From Cryptosporangium minutisporangium (GTDB lineage: Bacteria > Actinomycetota > Actinomycetes > Mycobacteriales > Cryptosporangiaceae), in contig NZ_BAAAYN010000048.1 in NCBI RefSeq assembly GCF_039536245.1, positions 97,733 through 161,732 on the forward strand: DNA of 64,000 nt. The letters run 5' to 3'. Below the pieces are notes generated by a model. The model did not search any database. It was not told the DNA's origin and saw only the letters and a list, made by a program, of their open reading frames with translations. Below, in pieces: positions 16,976-26,240 of the stretch; within the stretch, counting starts at the first letter, position 1; the number at the start of each line of letters is the position of its first letter. Position numbers and translations under genes: made by a program.

Positions 16976-19036
16976 TCAGCATAGTGCGGCGGGAAGACTC
17001 TGGGCGTGCAACACGACCAGGCGGGAGACCGCGCGGGTCAACACTACGTAGAGGCGGTTGAGTCCACGGGGCTCCGCGGCGACGATCGCGGCCGGTTCGA
17101 GCACGACGACCGTGTCGAATTCCAGGCCCTTCGCTAGCGTCGCCGGCAACACGGTCACCGGCGGCGCCGCGCCGACGCTGCCCGCGGTTCCGGGTGTGGC
17201 GTCGGCGGGGGACTCCTCGGGCGGTTGGTCGGCGCGGACCGCGGCGAGACCGGCGGTGGTCAGCGCGCGGAAAATGCGCGCTGTCGTCGCGTCCGCACAA
17301 ATCAGTGCGACCGAGCCGGGCTCGGCGACGGCGGCCCGCACCAGCGCGACGGCTGCCGTGACCGGGTTCCGCACCTGCTCCACGCTCAGCGCGCCGGGTG
17401 CGCGCCGCACCGACCGGGCCGGGGCTACTCCGGCAGCCAGCGCGGGCAGTAGCCGGTTCGCGAACTCGACGATCTCGGCCGGCATCCGGTACCCGGTGGT
17501 CAGCGGTGTCACGACCGTGGCCGGCTTGTCCAGGTGGGTCAGCAGGGACGGCCAATCCCGCGCCCCGCTCGCGGCGGTGCCCTGTGCGAGGTCACCCAGG
17601 ACGGTCAGCGAGCCGTAGGGCGACCGGCGGGCGATCGCCCTGGCCTGCATCGGCGACAGGTCTTGCGCCTCGTCGACGATCACGTGCCCGAAGCCCGGCG
17701 TCCGCTCGAGCAGACCGGCGGCCTCGTCGATGAGCACGGCGTCGGCCTCGGTCCAGCGCGGACGTCGGCGGGGCTCCGGCCAGACGATCACGTCCTGCTC
17801 GGCGGGGGTGAGGATGCCGTCGGCGGCACGGGCCAGCAGGTCCGCATCGCCGAGCACCCGAGCGACCAGTGCGACCGGGTCGGCGGGCGGCCACACCGCA
17901 TCGAGCCAGGTCCGCATCGTGCGGGACCGCACCACCCGAGTCACCCAGGCGTCCGACGGCGAACCACCGCGGCGTTCGACCTGTCGGCGGAAGCGCTCGG
18001 CGACTCGGTGGGCGACCCGGTCGCGCGCGGTGGAGTACGGCGTTCCGGCGGCGTAGGAGGCTCGAGCCTCGGCGGTGATCTCGCCGAGCTCGCTCGGGCC
18101 GAGCCGCAGCCGGGCGCCGGTCTCGGTGTAGACGAGGGGTTCGGAGGGGGCTCGCAGCGCGCTGGTCAGACTCGCGGCGAGTACCGCCGCCATCCGGGCG
18201 TCGCCCTTGACCGCGAGCGCCTGGGGGGTGTCCACGGCCCGGACCGGGACGCGATCGACGAGTTGGGTGATCGTCCGCTGCAGCACGTCGACCTCGCCGA
18301 GTGCGGGCAGCACCTCGGCGATGTAGCGCAGGAACGCCACGTTCGGCCCCACCACGAGCACGCCGGTGCGGCTCAACCGCTCGCGGTACGCGTACAGCAG
18401 GTAAGCCGCCCGGTGCAGGCCCACCGCGGTCTTCCCGGTGCCGGGAGCGCCCTGGATGCAGAGGCTGGTGTCCAGATCGGCGCGGACCAGGGCGTCCTGG
18501 TCGGGCTGGATCGTCGCAACGATGTCGCGCATCGGGCCGACGCGCGGACGTTCGATCTCCTCGGTCAGCAGGCGTGAGCCGAGCCCGGCCTCCTCGCCGG
18601 AGCCCAGGTGCTCGTCCTCGAACGAGGTCAGCCGCCCCCCGGCGAACCCGAACCGTCGCCGCCGACGCACGCCCTGCGGTGCGAGCGCGCTGGCCTGGTA
18701 GAAGGCGGTCGACACCGGTGCGCGCCAGTCGACTACGAGCGGGTCGCCCGCGGCATCGGTGACGTGTCGGCGTCCCACGTGGAACGTCTCGCCGGCGTAC
18801 GGCGTCCCGGCTGCGGCGAAGTCGAGGCGGCCGAAGAACAGCGGTGTGGTGCCGTCGTCGAGCAGTTGCTCGAGGCGCCGGGCGAGCGCCCTGGCCAGCA
18901 TCTCCGCGGAGAAGGGGTCACCGGCGACGTCGCTGCGGGTCAGTTCTTCGGTGCGTGTCCGCATGGCGGCCAGCGCGGCGCGGGACGTGGTCAGATGTGC
19001 CGCTTCGTGGGCGAGTTCGACGTCCAACGACGTCAT
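16976..19036 (-). CDS. HelD-like superfamily 1 helicase (RNA polymerase-associated)
   Basis: This 686-aa ATPase has Walker A GAPGTGKTAVGLH at about residues 196-208, a UvrD-like VDEAQDLSPMQARAI motif II, LGDLAQGTAAS motif III and C-terminal VVVLEPAA and RLYVVLTRAVSRLVV motifs. A ~170-residue N-terminal coiled-coil arm with DWRAPVSTAFYQA precedes the ATPase. This is the HelD/HelR arrangement: such proteins use ATP to release stalled or rifampicin-bound RNA polymerase. I did not see the rifampicin-associated DNA element upstream. It is a single gene. Confidence 0.88.
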   Translation of the reverse strand: MTSLDVELAHEAAHLTTSRAALAAMRTRTEELTRSDVAGDPFSAEMLARALARRLEQLLDDGTTPLFFGRLDFAAAGTPYAGETFHVGRRHVTDAAGDPLVVDWRAPVSTAFYQASALAPQGVRRRRRFGFAGGRLTSFEDEHLGSGEEAGLGSRLLTEEIERPRVGPMRDIVATIQPDQDALVRADLDTSLCIQGAPGTGKTAVGLHRAAYLLYAYRERLSRTGVLVVGPNVAFLRYIAEVLPALGEVDVLQRTITQLVDRVPVRAVDTPQALAVKGDARMAAVLAASLTSALRAPSEPLVYTETGARLRLGPSELGEITAEARASYAAGTPYSTARDRVAHRVAERFRRQVERRGGSPSDAWVTRVVRSRTMRTWLDAVWPPADPVALVARVLGDADLLARAADGILTPAEQDVIVWPEPRRRPRWTEADAVLIDEAAGLLERTPGFGHVIVDEAQDLSPMQARAIARRSPYGSLTVLGDLAQGTAASGARDWPSLLTHLDKPATVVTPLTTGYRMPAEIVEFANRLLPALAAGVAPARSVRRAPGALSVEQVRNPVTAAVALVRAAVAEPGSVALICADATTARIFRALTTAGLAAVRADQPPEESPADATPGTAGSVGAAPPVTVLPATLAKGLEFDTVVVLEPAAIVAAEPRGLNRLYVVLTRAVSRLVVLHAQSLPAALC

Positions 19037-19130
19037 CGGGGCCTCCGGGACCTAGGCGGGAGAGGTCCCCACTGCCCTAGGCCCGGCGCAATGTGCGGTC
19101 TGCTCCGGGGCGCCCGGCTTCGACGGGGTC

Positions 19131-19148
19131 GGTCGCCCTTCGGCGACC
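19131..19148. repeat. Stable 7-bp hairpin in the HelD/CBM48 spacer
   Basis: GGTCGCC-CTTC-GGCGACC forms a perfect stem with a UUCG-like closing loop. It lies in the 274-nt spacer between the divergent HelD-like and CBM48-like genes, about 95 nt upstream of the helicase start. Confidence 0.5.
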
Positions 19149-19310
19149 GGCAAAGACTAGAGCAGGCGACGAGGGGCCGCGAGCCGTTTGTCGCCGGCTC
19201 CCTGCCCGGTTGCCCCCGCGGGAAGAGCCGAGAATAACTCTGGAAAATTGTGGAATAATGTCCAGTAAGTCACAGTTCGGCCGCCCTCGCGGTAGGAGAG
19301 GAGTCCGTCC

Positions 19311-19586
19311 GTGCTCAAGCGCACACGGTTGAACGATGCGAAGACCAAGGTCACGTTCTCGCTGCCGATCGACGAGACGACACCCTCGGTCAGCGTCGTC
19401 GGGGACTTCAACGGATGGCAGCCGGGCAAGCACGAGTTGACGCCGCGTCGCAACGGCACCCGGAGCGTCACGCTGACGTTGCCGACCGGCGTGCACCGCT
19501 TCCGGTACCTCGGCACCGGTGGTGTCTGGCTCGACGACGCCGAGGCCGATCGGATCGATGCCCAGGGCAGTGTCCTGGAGGTATAG
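19311..19586 (+). CDS. CBM48/isoamylase early-set domain protein
   Basis: This 91-aa protein is a single beta-sandwich carbohydrate-binding module of the CBM48 type: VTFSLPIDE, VSVVGDFNGWQPG, then VTLTLPTGVHRFRYL and WLDDAEADR. Such modules bind alpha-glucans such as glycogen and usually sit at the N-terminus of GlgB or isoamylases. Here the module stands alone, a recurrent actinobacterial form of unknown function. The GTG start has AGGAGAGGAG upstream. mqnA follows after 45 nt. Confidence 0.85.
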   Translation: MLKRTRLNDAKTKVTFSLPIDETTPSVSVVGDFNGWQPGKHELTPRRNGTRSVTLTLPTGVHRFRYLGTGGVWLDDAEADRIDAQGSVLEV

Positions 19587-20486
<900 letters not shown>

Positions 20487-20492
20487 GGGTGA

Positions 20493-20557
20493 TTGTCGGA
20501 TCTCCGGCGCGCGTCGTTGTCGGATCCTGAACCCCCAGGGGGCCGAGATCCGACAAC
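20493..20557. repeat. Three copies of TTGTCGGATC, two direct and one inverted
   Basis: TTGTCGGATC occurs at 20493-20502 and 20517-20526 (24 nt apart), and inverted as GATCCGACAA at 20547-20556. Copies two and three are the arms of a GTTGTCGGATC/GATCCGACAAC inverted repeat with a CCCCC-A-GGGGG core in the loop. The set fills the spacer after mqnA and before the molybdopterin oxidoreductase gene, so it may be a terminator or an operator. Confidence 0.7.
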
Positions 20558-20597
20558 CACGGCGGCGCCTTGCCGAGGCGCGGGATCGTGGACAGCT

Positions 20598-22322
20598 GTG
20601 ATCACCCTTGAGCCGCGGTCGCGTGCGGCGCGCCCGCTCGCCGCGTTGGCGGGAATCGTGGCGGCGGCCACCGCGCTCGGCGTCGCGGAGATACTCGCGG
20701 CGTTCGTCGGACCGTCGTCCTCGCCGCTGACCGCGGTCGCGGGTGAGGTCGTGGATCGGCTTCCGCGGTCGGTCGAACAATTCGGGGTTCGGACGTTCGG
20801 CAGCTGGGACAAGCCGCTGCTCACGGCGGTGATTCTGCTGTCGCTCGCGGCGGCGGCAGCGCTGGCGGGCGTGCTCGCAGTACGTCATATAAGCTTCGGT
20901 TTGGGAGTAATTGCGGTATTTGCTGCCGTCGGGGCATTCGCGACCGCCGCTCGTCCGGACTCGACCAGCTTCGCGGTGATCCCGACGCTGGTCGGCGCCG
21001 GGGCTGCGATGGGGGTGCTGTACGCGCTCGCCGCGCGGGCCCGAGAGGCCGGTGCGACGCTGGACGCGGAGGCGCGGGCATCGCAGTACTCCCGACGAAC
21101 CGCGGAGCCGGCCGATGTCGGGGGTACGGCCGGCTCCGCTTCCCAGCTCGACTCCGCTTCCCAGCTCGGCTCCGCTTCCCAGCCCCGCCCTGCTTCGCCG
21201 GGCTCCGCGGTTGAGGCGGAGGCGCCGTGGCTGGTCGGGGGTGGGGGCACTGCGTCGCGGCGGATGTTTCTCACGATCGCGGGTGGCACGGCCGGAGCGG
21301 CGGTGGTCGCCGGTGGGGCCGGTCGCCTGCTCGCACGCTGGCGAGGAGTGAGCGACCAGCGGGCGGCGATCCGCCTCCCCGAGCCCGCGTCGCCCGCACC
21401 GGCGGTCCCGGCAGGCGCGCGCCTCGACGTCCGCGGCATCACGCCGCTGACCACCCCGAACGACACGTTTTACCGGGTCGACACCGCGTTCGTGCTCCCG
21501 CAGGTCGACCCGAACTCCTACCGGCTCCGCATCCACGGGCGGGTCGGTCGCGAGCTCACGCTCAGCTACCAGGACCTCCTGGACCTGCCGCTGATCGAAC
21601 GCGACATCACGCTGGCGTGCGTCTCCAACGAAGTCGGTGGCGACCTCGCCGGTAACGCCCGCTGGCTCGGCGTCCGACTGGCCGATCTGCTCGACCGGGT
21701 CGACCCGGACCCGGACGCGGACCAACTCGTCGGACGCTCCGCGGACGGCTGGACCTGCGGCACACCGACCGCCGCCTGCCGCGACGGCCGGGACGCGATG
21801 CTGGCGATCGGCATGAACGGAGAGCCGCTACCGATCGCGCACGGCTTCCCGGTGCGGATGGTCGTCCCTGGCCTCTACGGCTACGTCTCGGCGACGAAGT
21901 GGCTCGTCGACCTGGAGCTCTCCCGGTTCAGTGACTTCGACGCCTACTGGGTGCCGCGCGGTTGGTCGCGGGAGGCCCCGATCAAAACGACGTCGAGGAT
22001 CGACACCCCACGACAGTCCGACCGGGTCTCCGGCACGATCACGGTCGCTGGGGTGGCTTGGGCGCAGCGTCGGGGGATCACCCGCGTCGAAGTTCGCGTC
22101 GATGAGGGCCCGTGGGGGTCGGCGACTCTCGCGGCGGCGGACTCGGTCGACGTCTGGCGGCAGTGGCGGTGGGAGTGGGACACCGCGACCGTCGGCGCCG
22201 GACGCCACACGCTCGAGGTGCGGGCGACCGACGGTGCCGGAGCGACGCAGTCCGGTGACTACCGCCCGCCGGCTCCGAACGGCTCCGAAGGCTGGCACCA
22301 CATCAGCGTCGTCGTCCGCTAA
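20598..22322 (+). CDS. Membrane-anchored sulfite-oxidase-like molybdopterin oxidoreductase
   Basis: This 574-aa protein has an N-terminal ~150-residue membrane region with about four helices, a Ser/Gln-rich linker and a RRMFLTIAGG segment resembling a TAT-like hydrophobic motif. A molybdopterin domain follows, with the likely Mo-ligand Cys in DITLACVSNEVGGDLAG and the MVVPGLYGYVSATKW motif, and a C-terminal Mo-co dimerisation domain. The catalytic part should face outside. The actual substrate (sulfite, methionine sulfoxide or other) cannot be told. The GTG at 20598 is the probable start; longer frames run into the upstream repeat. Confidence 0.87.
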   Translation: MITLEPRSRAARPLAALAGIVAAATALGVAEILAAFVGPSSSPLTAVAGEVVDRLPRSVEQFGVRTFGSWDKPLLTAVILLSLAAAAALAGVLAVRHISFGLGVIAVFAAVGAFATAARPDSTSFAVIPTLVGAGAAMGVLYALAARAREAGATLDAEARASQYSRRTAEPADVGGTAGSASQLDSASQLGSASQPRPASPGSAVEAEAPWLVGGGGTASRRMFLTIAGGTAGAAVVAGGAGRLLARWRGVSDQRAAIRLPEPASPAPAVPAGARLDVRGITPLTTPNDTFYRVDTAFVLPQVDPNSYRLRIHGRVGRELTLSYQDLLDLPLIERDITLACVSNEVGGDLAGNARWLGVRLADLLDRVDPDPDADQLVGRSADGWTCGTPTAACRDGRDAMLAIGMNGEPLPIAHGFPVRMVVPGLYGYVSATKWLVDLELSRFSDFDAYWVPRGWSREAPIKTTSRIDTPRQSDRVSGTITVAGVAWAQRRGITRVEVRVDEGPWGSATLAAADSVDVWRQWRWEWDTATVGAGRHTLEVRATDGAGATQSGDYRPPAPNGSEGWHHISVVVR

Positions 22323-22330
22323 CGCGCTGG

Positions 22331-22372
22331 CCGGTCGGGCCGCCCGCAGTCAGGCGGGGCGGCCCCGACCGG
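22331..22372. terminator. Bidirectional terminator-like hairpin
   Basis: CCGGTCGGG and CCCCGACCGG arms with an additional CCGCCC/GGGCGG inner pairing lie between two convergent genes (stops at 22322 and 22380). Confidence 0.65.
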
Positions 22373-22379
22373 CGACCGA

Positions 22380-22670
22380 TCAGCCGAGACCGAGGCGGGA
22401 CAGCACCTCACCGGAGTAGCCCGCGTTCTCGTTCGCGAGCTCCTCGAGGTCGACGTCGTGGTCGATCTCGTCGGCGGCGATCCGGTCGAGGAGGTAGGCC
22501 ATCGACTCGCGGACCAGGTCCGTTTCGGTCTCCCGGTCGTCCGGATCGAGCGCCAGCTGGTCGAGCAGATCGTCCGGCACCACGACGCGATGGTTGGTGG
22601 TGTCGGTCCCCTCGGTGAGGGTTACGGCGTACTCGTGTGGCCCCAGTGGCCGGACATCGATCTTCTGCAT
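22380..22670 (-). CDS. Small acidic conserved hypothetical protein
   Basis: This 96-aa acidic protein begins MQKIDVRPLGPHEYAVTLTE and has a beta-rich N-terminus, then an Asp/Glu-rich helical C-terminus (IAADEIDHDVDLEELANEN). I recognise it only as a type of small actinobacterial hypothetical protein. It is divergent from mqnC with a 75-nt spacer. No function is assigned. Confidence 0.65.
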   Translation of the reverse strand: MQKIDVRPLGPHEYAVTLTEGTDTTNHRVVVPDDLLDQLALDPDDRETETDLVRESMAYLLDRIAADEIDHDVDLEELANENAGYSGEVLSRLGLG

Positions 22671-22745
22671 GGACGGCCGGTTACCCACTCCGCGGTTGTG
22701 CACTCCACGAACTCCGCCAGCCGCACCCGGGTTACGCTCGACCTC

Positions 22746-23942
22746 GTGACCGGAAACGCTGCCACTGCCGCCATCCTCCAGCGCGCCGCCGACGGCGGCC
22801 GGATCTCGCCGGAGGAGGCGTTGCTGCTGTACACCGACGCGCCACTGCACGCGCTCGGCGAGGCGGCCGACACGGTGCGGCGCCGGATGTATGGCGATAT
22901 CGCCCACATCGCGACGTACATCATCGATCGGAACATCAACTACACGAACGTCTGCGTCACCGCGTGCAAGTTCTGCGCGTTCTACCGCGCGCCCAAGCAC
23001 AAGGAAGGCTGGTCGCACGATCTCGACGAGATCCTGCGCCGGTGCGACGAGGCCGTGAAGCTCGGTGCGACGCAGATCATGCTCCAGGGCGGCCACCACC
23101 CGGAGTACGGCGTCGAGTACTACGAGACGGTGTTCGGCGCGATCAAGCGTGAGTTCCCGTCGCTGACGCTGCACTCGCTCGGTGCCTCCGAGGTCGAGCA
23201 CATGTCGAAGGTCTCCGGCGTTCCGATCGAGGAATCGATCACCCGGATCCACGCGGCCGGTCTCGACTCGTTCGCCGGCGCCGGCGCCGAGATCCTGGTG
23301 GAGCGGCCGCGGAAGGCGATCGCGCCGCTGAAGGAGTCCGGTGAGCGCTGGCTCGAGGTGATGGAGACCGCGCACCGGCTCGGCGTCGAATCGACCGCGA
23401 CGTTCATGATGGGGACCGGCGAGACCAACGCCGAGCGCATCGAGCACATGCGGATGATCCGTGACGTGCAGGACCGCACCGGCGGGTTCCGCTCGTTCAT
23501 CCCGTGGACCTACCAGCCCGAGAACAACCATCTCAAGGGGCGCACGCAGGCCACCAGCCTCGAGTACCTGCGGCTCGTCGCCGTCGCCCGGTTGTTCTTC
23601 GACAACGTCCGCCACCTGCAGGGTTCCTGGCTCACCACGGGCAAGGACATCGGTCAGCTCACGCTGCACTACGGCGCGGACGACTTGGGTTCGGTCATGC
23701 TCGAGGAGAACGTGGTCTCCAGCGCCGGCGCGAAGCACCGGTCGAACCGCACCGAGCTGATCCACCTGATGCGCAGCGCCGGGCGGACGCCGGCCCAGCG
23801 CGACACGCTCTACAACCACCTGATCGTCCACGACGACCCGGCGAACGACCCGAGCGACGAGCACATCGTGTCCCACTTCGCGTCGACCGCCCTGCCCGGC
23901 GGCGGCGTCGGCCGCAACCTGCCGCTGGTCGAAGCCTCCTAG
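22746..23942 (+). CDS. mqnC: Cyclic dehypoxanthinyl futalosine synthase MqnC (radical SAM)
   Basis: This 398-aa radical SAM protein has the motif NVCVTACKFCAFYR with Cys70, Cys74 and Cys77. Conserved MLQGGHHPEYG, DSFAGAGAEILVERPR and FMMGTGETNAERIEH stretches are typical of MqnC. It cyclises dehypoxanthinyl futalosine. It is distinguishable from MqnE by FAGAGAEI rather than LTGGGAEI. The GTG at 22746 begins the family homology. It and MqnE are encoded 7 kb apart on the same strand. Confidence 0.95.
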   Translation: MTGNAATAAILQRAADGGRISPEEALLLYTDAPLHALGEAADTVRRRMYGDIAHIATYIIDRNINYTNVCVTACKFCAFYRAPKHKEGWSHDLDEILRRCDEAVKLGATQIMLQGGHHPEYGVEYYETVFGAIKREFPSLTLHSLGASEVEHMSKVSGVPIEESITRIHAAGLDSFAGAGAEILVERPRKAIAPLKESGERWLEVMETAHRLGVESTATFMMGTGETNAERIEHMRMIRDVQDRTGGFRSFIPWTYQPENNHLKGRTQATSLEYLRLVAVARLFFDNVRHLQGSWLTTGKDIGQLTLHYGADDLGSVMLEENVVSSAGAKHRSNRTELIHLMRSAGRTPAQRDTLYNHLIVHDDPANDPSDEHIVSHFASTALPGGGVGRNLPLVEAS

Positions 23943-23989
23943 GAAGCTCTCGGCGCGCGCGATGCGCCGTTGCGCGCGATGATTCGTAG

Positions 23990-25042
23990 GTGGCGAGTGA
24001 CGAGCGCGGTGGGGCGTCCGAGGCGGTACGCCCGTCCTGGGCCGGTCCCCGCCTGACCGCGGGCGCGGTGGCCCGGCGGCTCGGCGTCGCGGTGACCACG
24101 CTCCGGACGTGGGATCAGCGGTACGGCCTCGGACCGAGTGAGCACGAGGCCGGCCGGCACCGGCGGTACTCCGCAGAGGACGTCCGGCGGCTGGAGATGA
24201 TGCGGCGCCTGACGTTCCAGGGGGTTTCCCCGGCGGACGCCGCGCGTACGGCTCTGGCCGCCAACCCGGGGGAGCTGGCCGAGCCCGCGCCCCGGCCGGG
24301 TGGACGCGTGCCGAGCCGGCGGGTGATGCCGGTCGGGCTCGCGCAGGCGGCAGCGCGTGGCCTGGCCAGGGCCGCGGGCAGCATGGACTCCGACGCGATC
24401 TCCGAGGAGATTCGCACCTGTCTGCGTACGTACGGCACGGTGCTGACGTGGAGCGAAGTGCTGGTTCCGGTGCTCACCGCGTTGGGCCAGCGGTGGCAGG
24501 CCGGTCACGGCGTCGTCGAGATCGAACACCTGCTGTCCTGGCACATCTCGACCGAGCTGCGGCTCGTCGTGCCCGGACCGGCGGGTCCTCGACGGGCTCG
24601 CTCGGCCGACGAGCCGGTGCCCGCGCTCGCGCCGCCCCGGACGCTGCTCGCCGCGGTGGAGGAGGAGCAGCACACGCTGCCGCTGGAGGCCCTGGCCGCC
24701 GCCCTGCGCGAGGCTCGGCGCGGAACCCGGATCCTGGGCGCCCGGGTGCCCACCGACGCGATGGTCGAGGCGGTGCGGCGTACCGGTCCGTCGGTGGTCG
24801 TGCTGTGGTCGCAGGTGCCGGAGACCGCGGACCCGACGGTGTTCGGGCGGCTGGCCGGGCTCGGGCGTCCGCTGCGGATGATCGCGGCCGGGCCCGGGTG
24901 GCTCGGAGCGCGACGGCGGCTGCCCGCGGGGGTGGCGCAGCCGACTTCGCTCGTCGAGGCGGTCGAAGGTGTGCTCGCCGCGCTGGGTGGTCCGAGCGGC
25001 AGCGGTGCTTCTCGAGATGCGAGTCGACGGCTCTCGCGGTAG
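23990..25042 (+). CDS. MerR-family regulator with B12-binding domain (CarH/LitR-like)
   Basis: This 350-aa protein has three parts. A MerR HTH covers residues 21-75 (AGAVARRLGVAVTTLRTWDQRYGL). A four-helix domain holds the W-x9-EH motif (Trp169, Glu179, His180). A Rossmann-like domain has His228 in EEEQHTL at the position of the lower axial cobalamin ligand. In CarH/LitR photoreceptors these residues bind adenosylcobalamin and light disassembles the repressor. The usual Gly after the His motif is Pro here and the linker is longer. A GGPP-synthase-like gene follows after 44 nt, so control of isoprenoid or carotenoid precursor supply is a reasonable inference. Confidence 0.82.
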   Translation: MASDERGGASEAVRPSWAGPRLTAGAVARRLGVAVTTLRTWDQRYGLGPSEHEAGRHRRYSAEDVRRLEMMRRLTFQGVSPADAARTALAANPGELAEPAPRPGGRVPSRRVMPVGLAQAAARGLARAAGSMDSDAISEEIRTCLRTYGTVLTWSEVLVPVLTALGQRWQAGHGVVEIEHLLSWHISTELRLVVPGPAGPRRARSADEPVPALAPPRTLLAAVEEEQHTLPLEALAAALREARRGTRILGARVPTDAMVEAVRRTGPSVVVLWSQVPETADPTVFGRLAGLGRPLRMIAAGPGWLGARRRLPAGVAQPTSLVEAVEGVLAALGGPSGSGASRDASRRLSR

Positions 25043-25086
25043 GAATCGACTCACAAGCGATGCAGGTTGAACGGGACGAGGTCGAG

Positions 25087-26196
25087 ATGAGCACGCGAAC
25101 CAACGGCAGCGCTCGGCCGGTCGGACTGGTCAAACCCAGACAGACCAGCGCAGACGTGCGAGCCCGCGTCGGACTGGCGCTGGAGGACTTCCTGGCCGAC
25201 TACGTTGCCGTGCTCGGACGGATCGGCGAGGAGCTGTCCGACCTCGACGGGCCGCTGCAGACCGCGGTCCTCGCTGGGGGTAAGCGACTGCGCCCGCTGT
25301 TCGCCTACTGGGGCGCGCGGGCCGCGGGAGCGGCGGACGAGGAAGGGCTGATCCGGGTCGCCGCGTCGCTGGAGCTCCTCCACGCCTTCGCGCTCATCCA
25401 CGACGACGTGATGGACGACTCCGACCTCCGCCGAGGTCGTCCTTCGGCGCACCGCGCGATCGAGGCCGCTCACCGGGCGGCCGAGCGGCACGGCGACCCC
25501 GCCCGGTTCGGTCAGGCGGCCGCGATCCTGCTGGGGGACCTGCTGCTGGTGCTCTCCGAGCAGATGCTCGCGACCGCAGGGCTGCCGACCACTGCGGCGC
25601 TGCGGACGCGGGACGTCTTCGCGTCGATGCGGCTGGAGTTGATGGCCGGGCAGTACCTCGACATCGCAGCACCGACGCGGGGCGGGGTGCCGCTGGAGCG
25701 TGCGCTGCGGATCGCCCGGTACAAGAGCGGGAAGTACACGGTCGAGGCGCCGCTGCACCTGGGCGCCGCGGTGGTCGGGGCTCCGGCGTCGGTGGTGGAC
25801 GCCTACACCGCGTTCGCGCTGCCGCTCGGCGAGGCGTTCCAGTTGCGGGACGACCTGCTCGGGGTGTTCGGGGACAGCGCCGTGACCGGTAAGCCGTCCG
25901 GAGAGGACCTGCGGGAGGGCAAGCAGACCGTCCTGATCGCGCTGGCGCGCGAGCAGGCGTCGGACGCCCAGCGGGCCCTCCTCGCCGCGCGTCTGGGCGA
26001 TCCCGACCTGGACGACGAGGGGGTCGCGGCGCTGCGCGGGCTGATCGTCGAGACCGGCGCGCGGGACGGGGCCGAGCGGATGATCGCTGAGCGGTGCCAC
26101 CACGCGCTGGCGGTGCTGGAGAGTGCGCCGCTGACCGCGGAGGGCCGCTCAGCCCTCCGCGAGCTGGCCGTCGCCGCCGTGGACCGCACGGCATGA
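25087..26196 (+). CDS. Polyprenyl diphosphate synthase, GGPP-synthase-like
   Basis: This 369-aa all-helical prenyltransferase has the first Asp-rich motif LIHDDVMDDSDLRRG, GGKRLRP, the GQYLDI motif and the second Asp-rich motif FQLRDDLLGVFGD. The length and the DDVMDD-type first motif resemble actinobacterial geranylgeranyl or farnesylgeranyl synthases. Product length cannot be read reliably from sequence. ATG 25087 is preferred over ATG 25060 because GAGGT lies just upstream. It lies directly after the B12-type MerR regulator gene and is probably co-transcribed with it. Confidence 0.85.
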   Translation: MSTRTNGSARPVGLVKPRQTSADVRARVGLALEDFLADYVAVLGRIGEELSDLDGPLQTAVLAGGKRLRPLFAYWGARAAGAADEEGLIRVAASLELLHAFALIHDDVMDDSDLRRGRPSAHRAIEAAHRAAERHGDPARFGQAAAILLGDLLLVLSEQMLATAGLPTTAALRTRDVFASMRLELMAGQYLDIAAPTRGGVPLERALRIARYKSGKYTVEAPLHLGAAVVGAPASVVDAYTAFALPLGEAFQLRDDLLGVFGDSAVTGKPSGEDLREGKQTVLIALAREQASDAQRALLAARLGDPDLDDEGVAALRGLIVETGARDGAERMIAERCHHALAVLESAPLTAEGRSALRELAVAAVDRTA

Positions 26197-26229
26197 AACC
26201 GGGGTCTGAGCGCCGCTCAGACCCCGGTT
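26197..26229. terminator. Bidirectional terminator hairpin, 15-bp perfect stem
   Basis: AACCGGGGTCTGAGC pairs perfectly with GCTCAGACCCCGGTT around a 3-nt loop. It sits between the convergent polyprenyl synthase gene and the acyl-CoA ligase gene. Confidence 0.85.
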
Positions 26230-26240
26230 CGGTGCACGGC

